This document shows, in pieces, positions 56,350 through 64,000 of a stretch of 64,000 bases of DNA. Under the pieces are notes generated by a model. It worked only from the letters and a program-made list of their open reading frames with translations, was not told the origin of the DNA and searched no databases. This DNA is from Phialocephala subalpina. Taxonomy: Eukaryota; Ascomycota; Leotiomycetes; Helotiales; Mollisiaceae. The DNA is taken from the NCBI GenBank assembly GCA_900073065.1, contig FJOG01000022.1, positions 391,452-455,451 on the forward strand. Reading direction: 5' to 3'. Every line of letters begins with the position of its first letter. Position 1 is the first letter of the stretch. Position numbers and translations under genes: made by a program.

Positions 56350-59300
56350 ATGTCTTTCAGAAACAACGGGCAGGATAGAAGGTGGGGACATATCCCGCCT
56401 GCGCAGTATGGAGGAGGCACACAAGACTCGAACTATTCGAATCCGGGTCTGCACCGGCAGTCAAGTTTTGACAATGGGGACGATGCAGCTTTCATCGACT
56501 CGAATGGCAATAGATACCCAGGCAGTGGTGCGCCCCCAGCGCCGGGAAGGACTGCAAACATGACACAAGAGGAGCTGTTCTTGACAAGTCCAGTCTCTCA
56601 AAGTCCTCGTTCACCTGGTCAGAGCTCGTTTGGAAGCTCTGCCATGTCTGGATATCAACATCAATATCAACCTTTTCCTGGTGCTCCACAGTCCCCGCAG
56701 GTTCCGTACAACCCTCAGAATTTTGCTCGGACGCAATCTCAGTCGCAAGCAAACCAATATCGACCACAGCCTGCCTATAACCCCGCGGCTTCTGCAACTA
56801 CAGCACATCAACCATATAATCCGGCGTTGTATCAAGCTCCTCAATCAGCCTCACAACCTGCCCGGCATGGAACGGTCTCTGGGTACAATACATACTCGAG
56901 TTCATACAACTCGCCGCCATTACCGCAAGCACCGACTTCCCCTTCATACTGGCCAAGCACGTCGAGTATGCAGCAGCAACAGCAGCAGTATTACGCCCCG
57001 CCTGTGCCTTCAAGACCATCTCAGTATGAGCAACCACTGGCCAGCCCGACTTATACGCCGTCGAATTCGGCTCCTCTGCCGCCTCGACAGCCAATGTATA
57101 ATCCACCTCCATCATCAGCTCCCTACCCCTCGAATGGCGACAACTACGGCCAAAGTGATTACAAACCTACAACCGCGAGTCAAGCCAATTACCCCGACTA
57201 TGGAAGTTACTCACAAGCCTCGACATCACATTCCCAACCTGCGTATAGCGAAGATTACGCCAACAGACCAAAACCCTCCTCAAGTCACTCTAATACTGGA
57301 TCATCTATCCCACCTTTGTCTCAGCAAGGCTCGCCCAGCGGGCCAGGCTTACAGAGACATCCTACCTTGAGACCATTACCGAGTGCTCCCATTGACAGCG
57401 ACACAGGCGATGACGACGATTGGGGGATACATGAAAACGATGGCATATCTCAAGAACAACTTTTTGCAGACATTGGGGATGCGCTTGGAACTTCGACTTC
57501 GAGACGTGGCAGGCCACAAGGCATTGATCAGCGAAACGGCGACCTCTTGGACAGCGAGCTTCAGGATCTCCATAGGTATGATTCGAGGGCTACGACAGTT
57601 GGGGCATCTGGCGTGGATCGATATGCTTCTAATGCTTCGACTTTGAATAATCGGGAGTCCACGTACGACCGCTTTGGCGAAGAAGATGAGAGTGATCTCG
57701 AAGCCGCAGCTGGGCTTGAAGCTATGCGGATTGCCGAGGAACAGGATCAGATAGGAGGAGGATTGAGCTTTGGCACCTATGAGCCTCAGGCTGTTCCTCA
57801 CCAAACTCTGTCTCATGAAGAGAGCAGTGACAGCGACTACAAGCATATGGATCTTGGTCTAGTTGGAGGTGGATATGATGCTCATATGTCTTATGGAGAC
57901 GATTTGAGTGGAGTGCATACCGGTCACAGCAGTGAAATGGACGACCAGAGTCGACCTCTGCCAACTCCTCAGGATCTAGGACGTTCTGATAGTTATAGTC
58001 GCAACACAACAGCTGCCGGCCTTGGAGGAATGACCGACTATTCTATCCCTGGAGTTGGCGACATCCATCCCTTTCCTGCTTTCGAAGCTGCCAGAGTCGA
58101 TACTTTTGGTACTGGTGGGCTACAAAGACCGACATCTCAATCTCACAGACTTAGCTTTGACGAAGGCGACGAGCAAGTTTTGCTTCACTCTCGACTCTCT
58201 GAGTCTCGACAAAGCGGGAGATCAGGTAGTGACAGTCCTTCTCGTGATGAAATGCCCGAACTGTTCTATCACCCAGGTATGGGTAGCTCTCCTTACAATC
58301 GACCGCTGCCCGCTGTTCCCCCGTTGTCCGAAAACAGGACGCCGCAGCTATTACCAGCTGGATCCTACAGAGCTGGTCATCAATATACGCATTCGTACAA
58401 TTCCAGTACCGAAAGCCGGCCTTACTATCCTCCAAGTGGCCCTGATGCGTATCCTTCGCAAACTATGCTCACTCCTGGTGGTCAGTATGTTCCTCGATCC
58501 TCGTCCCTGTCTAGCCACAGTAGCACTCCTCAGACTGTACCTCCAGTCAGGTCCAAGACAGATGCCGAAGAAAGACAGGCGAGACAAAAGGCAGCCCGGT
58601 TAGCTGGTCGGCCATTAAGTGGTCTTGACGGATATGACATGGGCGCTACCCCTCAGTCTTCAATGACTCTCGATCTTCCTGCTCTGCCAGCCGGCGGCAG
58701 GAGGAAAAAATTCTCACCCTCGAGATTGTCTACTGCGGATTATGCTAAGTGCCGAGAGCCTTGGGCATTGAGCGGCATTGCTGCATGGATCCGCGAGATG
58801 GCCGGTGGTGACACTGGAGAAGGCGAATCCGATTTGCGACAAAAGACAATCGAGGACGGTCTCGTGGCTTTATTCACACACAAAGTTCCTACTATGAATA
58901 CAGCAGATGCTGAGACTTTGAGTCAAAGGGTGGTCAAATCAATGTTTGATGCTGATATTCTCTTGCCCGAAGAGGAATGGGTCAAGTTCGGAGGTGGTGA
59001 AATTTCCGGGGTTCTTTGGCAGCTTACTGGCTCTGGATGTTATGCTCCCAAGGTCCACGAGCAGGAAATCCATGGACGATGTTACTCACATCACTGCACT
59101 CGTACTCTGAAGAAAATCAATCTTCAGACCCACGTGCTTGAGCCGTCGAGGAAGTCAGAGGACTGGGTGACCTTCTTCAAGTTGACGAAAGAGAGTCTTG
59201 AGGGTGCTACCAAGAAAGAAATTGAACGTCAAAACAATCTGCACGAAATTGTCATGTCTGAGGATACATATATGGACCAGATTAATGTCTTACGGGTGCT

Positions 59301-61801
59301 TTACCGGGATGATCTTGCATCGTGGCAACCGCCAATCATTACAAAGAACAAGATCACGAAGTTTATTTCATCCGTCTTCGGCAAGATTGAAGCTATCAAG
59401 GAGGTCAACGAGAACTACCTTTTGGCTCAACTGAAGTATCGGCAAAAGGAGCAGGGGCCTTGGGTTATTGGTTACAGTGACATATTCCGAGAATGGATCA
59501 GAAAGGCTCGGTCTGCATATGTAGAATATGCTGCAGGCTTCCCATATGCCGTACATCTTGTGCGTAAGGAAGCGGACAGGAACCTACTTTTCCGACAGTT
59601 CCTTGACCAAGCCCGAGACAACAAGCTATCTGGTCGATTGGATTGGAACACGTATCTCAAGGCACCTATCACTCGGCTGCAAAGATACACTCTATTGCTT
59701 AGCACTGTTCTAAAGAACATGAAGCAAGACACAGAAGAGAAAGTTACCCTCTCTACTGCAATTGAAGAGATAAAGGCTGTAACCTTAGAGTGTGATGCCA
59801 AAGTCGATGAGCAATCGAAGAAGGTGGAGTTGATTGAATTACAATCGAAGCTCTACCTTCGACCTGGCATGGAACGGGTTGAACTTAATCTTGACCATCT
59901 CGGCCGTGAGCTTATCTTCAAGGGCGACCTTCAGCGTGCCGGAGCAAACAGATTCGCATGGTTGGAGACACATGCAATTCTATTCGACCACTACCTTGTG
60001 CTTGCGAAGACAGTCGCTAAAGCAGACACCGCTGCTGGTAGGAAGAAGGAGGTTTATGATGTGTCGAAGCTTGTAAGTTTCTTGCACTCTTGAGTTGACA
60101 TGTGCTAACATGTTCCAGCCTATTCCAATGCAATTACTCGTCTTGGAAAGCACCAACGACGATCCAGTAGTGAAATCTTCCGTGAAAGGTCTTGGCGCCG
60201 TAACAACCGTCACAAAGACTGCATCTGCTTCAGACTCGAGGCTGAATCGTATGAACACCAATGGTCCCGAGCGACAAAATACACTGGAACACACCCAATC
60301 TAATCAATCGATACCATCGATCAATTCGGTCACCAGACTCGCGCAATCCAATACCAATGATGGAGACGCCAAATCTATGTTTCCTTTCAGAGTCAAGCAC
60401 CTTGGCAAGGCGGAAGTATATACTCTATACGCTCCAACTGCTCAGAATAGGCAGGATTGGTGTGAGAAGATTCTGGAAGCAAAGACCCGCCACGCAGCTT
60501 CCCTGTTCGAGCAGAACGCCGAACCTTTCCGTCTCCGCGTGATGGCAGACAGTGCATTCGCATACGATGTAGCAACTGCATCATCGCAGCGAGCTGTAGT
60601 GTCCGTGCAAGGCACCCCTTTGGATCGTGCGATTAGAGAAATGGAGAAGGCAACTGGAGGCGTTCCGCGGCCTGGGCCTGTCTGCAGAGCTCAAGTCAAT
60701 TGTGCAACTGCCTTCAACTGCTATGGGAAAAGTATGGTGGCTATTGGTACTGACTACGGTGTTTATACTTCGGAGGCATCGAATCCTCGTGGCTGGACAA
60801 GAGTGAGTACAGAAATCTCAAGTCCTATGAATACCACTAACATTTCCCAGTCGATACAAATGAATCGGGTAACACAGATAGCTGTGCTCGAGGAGTTTTC
60901 GCTATGTCTGATCATTGCCGACAAAGCTCTGATTGCCTACCACCTCGATGTCGTGGTACCTGTCTCCAATTTCCCAGCTCCACATCACGACACAGCTCGA
61001 CGTGCGCCTCAAAAGCTTTCAGGTACCCGAGATGTGTCGTTCTTTGCCACAGCACGCATGAAGGATCGGACACTAGTCTTCTACAAGAAGCGTGAAGGTC
61101 TCCATTCTACATTCAAGGTTCTGGAACCTGTCTTCCAAAAGTCGACTGAGAAGAAGTCTCGTCTCTTCGGCAAGAAATTCGGCGGTACGACTGAGTTCTT
61201 CCGCGAGTTCGACGAGTTCTACATTCCGACCGAATGCTTCACCATCAATCTCTTCCACACATACATCGCCATCTCGACACTCAAAGGCTTCGAGCTCATG
61301 ACTCTCGACAAAAAGGTCCCGATGAGCATTCCCGACACCAAGAATCCGCAAATCGGCAACATTGCCAATCGACTGCAAGGCCAGAAACCACTTGGCATGT
61401 TCCGTCTCTCGGACGCCGAGTTCTTGCTCTGCTACGAAGAATGTGGTGTCTACGTCGACAAGCACGGCGAGGTTTCTCGCTCCGTTATCATGGAGTTCGT
61501 CGGTAAAGCTAAGACAGCGGCCATGTATGGTGCCTATCTCGTGCTCTTCGATTCAGATTTCGTTGAAGTCAGAAATGCAGAGAACGGGAGATTGAGACAA
61601 GTTATTGCGGGGAGAGATGTGAGGTGCTTGGATTATGGGATTAATCCTCTTGGTGCGGGAGCCATGACGAGTCAGATGTCTCCTGGTGGGTTCCCGGGTG
61701 GTGCGGAGAGGAGGACGTTGAAGTTGGCAATGGCTCATCCGGAGATTATTGGGAGCCAGATTGTGCTTGAGATGGTGCTTAATGAGGGGCATTCTGAGTG
61801 A
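56350..61801 (+). CDS. rom2: Rho1 GEF (Rom2-type, DEP-DH-PH-CNH)
   Basis: Guanine nucleotide exchange factor for the Rho1 GTPase, which drives cell-wall integrity signalling and glucan synthesis at growing tips. Exons 56350-60072, 60119-60802 and 60851-61801 stay in frame and give about 1785 aa. The second intron (48 nt, GTGAGT...CTAAC...CCCAG) is a multiple of three and leaves the frame open if retained. Residues 1-780 are disordered, rich in Pro/Gln/Ser/Tyr, with a Gln run (SSMQQQQQQYYAPP). Domains in order: DEP at about 800-910 (REPWALSGIAAWIREMAG), RhoGEF/DH at about 960-1150 (NNLHEIVMSEDTYMDQINVL, APITRLQRYTLLLSTVLKNM), PH at about 1180-1380 (GDLQRAGANRFAWLETHAIL, HAASLFEQN), and CNH at about 1430-1770 (VNCATAFNCYGKSMVAIGTD). 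The N-terminal tail is longer than in yeast Rom2. Confidence 0.93.
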
Positions 61802-62614
61802 AAGGTCGACGTCTGCGGAAAAAATCATGATACCCTATCAACAGAGACGACGCAATGACGATTAATAAACACGGGAGAAGGGTGTCTGCTTTGTCAGGCA
61901 GGAGGAAGAAGTACTCGAACATCACGAAGAGCATGTCACGACTCATGCATACGAAAACCGGCGCCACGTATACATTTTGCACTGTCCATACAATATATCG
62001 AGCGAGCGAAAGACGTTCAGGCGGAGGGATGGATTAATGACAGCGGCTCGGAAAGAAAATTCTTCGCTGCATAGGCGCCGGGAGTTTGGGTGTTTATCTG
62101 TGTTTTTTGGTGGTCTTTTTTTTTCTGTTGGAAAGAAATCATTGTACGACTTAGGTATTTCTTGGGGACGAGAGAACAATTCTACTTTTACTTTTTCGTA
62201 CATGCCCTTTTAAATTGCACCTGCTGTTTTTCTTGGTGCATCGTTACATGCACTTCCATGATGTCAGTCACAACGGACACTAGCAATGCCCTTCGCGACC
62301 CTCTTCAGCTTTCTTCTTCCTGCAAAACACAATCTCTATCCACATGACACCCAGAATGGAGTTGTCAAAAATTGGATCTTGTGATACCGGTATTGATGAG
62401 GTGGCGTGGGACGGAGCTTCTTCCGGCTCGCCACCACCCCCAGTATGACATCAGTTGTTTTAAAGGTCACCATCAAGATCTCAGATAAGATACAAACAGG
62501 CACCTGATTGTTTTCCCATCCTTTCCATCTCTTCAAGTATCAAGCATCAGATTTCCAAAAGCAATACTCAAACATCTCGCATTTTCCCAAATCATCTCAG
62601 ATATCAAATTAAAA
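61802..62614. other. Intergenic region, no gene seen
   Basis: GEF 3' end and promoter of the small hydrophilic-protein gene. The last 100 bp before 62615 are rich in A and C (CATCTCGCATTTTCCC..), as in fungal leaders. Confidence 0.5.
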
Positions 62615-63148
62615 ATGGCAGAAGACGCACGCGTTTTCGGAAATCTCCAGCAAAAGGACGCGGCAGTCCATAATCCAATGTACTCCACCAACCCAGGCAC
62701 GACGATGAATCCCGTTGACAGAGCAGCTGCGCAATCTTCTACCGGCTCTGCGAATGCGCCGTTGAATACTGGGTCTACTTATGGCAACACCAGTACCGGA
62801 GCAAACGTGACGCATCATACGAACACGAATGTCGGTGGACATGCAACTGGTGCTGATGCTGTAGGAGGGACGACGACTGGGCATACAACTGGGGCTGGTG
62901 GGAGTGCGGTAGGAGGACACGGAAGCGGGATCAAAGGCATCGCAGCCGGTATCCATGGGTTAGGAGAGAAGGTTAGAGGGGAGTTTAATACTGTTGTTGA
63001 TAGGGCTTTCAACGAAAGAGAGGGAGTAGCGAAGAATAGAGCAGTTGCTGATGCGGGGGATATGGAGAGGGAGACGGGCAGGTTTGCGGGGAGTACGAAG
63101 GATAGGGAGGGGGCTATTCCTGGGGCTACGCATGAGCGGAGGTTTTGA
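62615..63148 (+). CDS. Small hydrophilic stress-type protein
   Basis: A single-exon protein of 177 aa without membrane segments or a signal peptide. The N-terminal half is rich in Gly, Thr, Asn, Ala and His (NTGSTYGNTSTGANVTHHTN, GGHATGADAVGGTTTGHTTG). The C-terminal half has an amphipathic, charged pattern (GIHGLGEKVRGEFNTVVDRA, EGVAKNRAVADAGDMERETG), as in fungal small hydrophilic, LEA-like or CsbD-like proteins induced by starvation or stress. The stress role is inference from composition. The first ATG follows an A-rich leader (AAATTAAAA). Confidence 0.75.
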   Translation: MAEDARVFGNLQQKDAAVHNPMYSTNPGTTMNPVDRAAAQSSTGSANAPLNTGSTYGNTSTGANVTHHTNTNVGGHATGADAVGGTTTGHTTGAGGSAVGGHGSGIKGIAAGIHGLGEKVRGEFNTVVDRAFNEREGVAKNRAVADAGDMERETGRFAGSTKDREGAIPGATHERRF

Positions 63149-63403
63149 TGGAAGAGAGATGATATTTCACGACGATAGAAGAGACAAAGAAATACTCTAC
63201 CTATGAATCATTGCTCATTTGAAATATATGCTTGCATACTCATCATCAACCCATCATCAACCCATCATCAAACGCAAAATGCATGTTCAAGTTCAATCTT
63301 CCTCCATCAATCTCCATCAATCTCCATTCATCATCCCATCCTATCATATTTGTCTATTTTTCCTCCACTATTAACCCATCCAAACAGAAAAAGAGAAAAG
63401 CAT

Positions 63404-64000
63404 TTATGCCTCAATCTTCTTCTGCAAGATCTCCTTCAATGTAACAGCATCAGCAGCGAACTTGCTGATACCCTCGCGCAACTTCTCGACGCCCATTTGG
63501 TCCTCGTTGAAGTCGAATCGGAAGTCGGGCTCGTTATCGATATAGGATTTCCTCTCAATGTCGAGGGAGTGGGCAGCGGAGGCGTCGAGCTTCTTTGGGA
63601 CGGCTTCGGTGGAGGCCATCATTTCTTCGAGGAGGTTGGGCTGTGTGGATTGTTAGTTTGTCACCTCTCGGTTTCGCAGGAGGCAGGAAAGAGAAGGGGA
63701 GTTTACAGAGATAGTCAAGTAATCGCAGCCAGCCAACTCAGTGATCTCACCAACACTTCTGAACGAAGCACCCATGACAATAGTCTTGTATCCGAACTTC
63801 TTGTAGTAGTTGAAGATGCTCTTAACAGATGCAACTCCTGGGTCTTCCTCCTTGCTGTAGGTCTTGCCGGTCTTGGCCTTGTACCAATCCAAGATACGGC
63901 CAACGAAGGGTGAGATGAGGAAAGCACCGGCCTCAGCGGCGGCGATGGCTTGGACCTTGGAGAAGAGAAGGGTAAGATTGCAGTTTACGCCATGCTCCTT
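63404..64000 (-). CDS. tal1: Transaldolase, 3' part only
   Basis: C-terminal part of transaldolase, the pentose-phosphate enzyme that moves a dihydroxyacetone unit between sugar phosphates in the cytosol. The gene enters from beyond position 64000, so start, N-terminus and Schiff-base Lys are missing. Visible: [74 protein letters not shown] and [10 protein letters not shown] 66-nt intron (63706-63641, GTAAAC...CACACAG) is followed by [20 protein letters not shown] and the C-terminus ending EILQKKIEA at 63404. These are highly conserved active-site segments of the class I transaldolase barrel. Confidence 0.94.

Noticed and set aside
63203..63913. 236-codon plus-strand ORF at the right end
   Set aside because: Antisense to the transaldolase exons; the conserved protein is on the minus strand.

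Overview
The window is nuclear DNA of a filamentous ascomycete (Pezizomycotina; Leotiomycetes is my guess, not shown). The grounds are short GT-AG introns of about 45-90 nt, several with CTAAC-like branch sites; a HAC1/HacA-type bZIP gene whose second half lies in another reading frame behind a 20-nt-class Ire1 intron; a fungal-type complex I 20.9 kDa subunit; a DEP-DH-PH-CNH Rho1 exchange factor; and a fungal multi-pass membrane family present here only as a pseudogene. No rRNA, tRNA, CRISPR or prokaryotic operon structure is visible.

Layout. Positions 1-8.4 kb are gene-poor; only faint, stop-interrupted coding-like stretches are seen. 8.4-10.4 kb holds a secreted amidase in five exons. 10.4-15.4 kb is again gene-poor and ends in three diverged ~170-bp tandem repeats just upstream of a four-helix membrane protein (15.5-16.5 kb). 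17.3-18.2 kb carries an acidic protein of unknown function with a partly broken paralogue at 47.9-48.6 kb. 18.8-19.5 kb is a decayed DHA2-type transporter containing a palindromic inverted repeat.

20.9-32.6 kb is a housekeeping block: hacA (unfolded protein response), tad2 (tRNA wobble deaminase), a complex I subunit, csm3 (fork protection) and ski2 (cytoplasmic exosome helicase). nuo-21 and csm3 are divergent across 278 bp, and ski2 follows csm3 after 282 bp. An AlkB-like 2-oxoglutarate dioxygenase (32.9-35.7 kb) converges on ski2; its 5' side consists of repeated exon-like units, minisatellites and internal duplications.

36.5-39.8 kb holds fragments of broken genes. A peroxisomal AMP-forming acyl-CoA ligase (39.8-41.9 kb) and an Sqt1-like ribosome-assembly WD40 protein (42.5-44.1 kb) follow. 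45.3-47.5 kb is a pseudogene with four in-frame stops and two frameshifts. The right side is conserved again: Tudor-SN, Cu/Zn superoxide dismutase, the Rho1 GEF, a small hydrophilic stress-type protein, and the 3' part of transaldolase, which runs off the end. Conserved genes thus alternate with patches of gene decay and local duplication; the most unusual structures are the serial exon units at 35.7-36.5 kb, the palindromes near 19.1 and 48.3-48.8 kb, and the paralogue pair.
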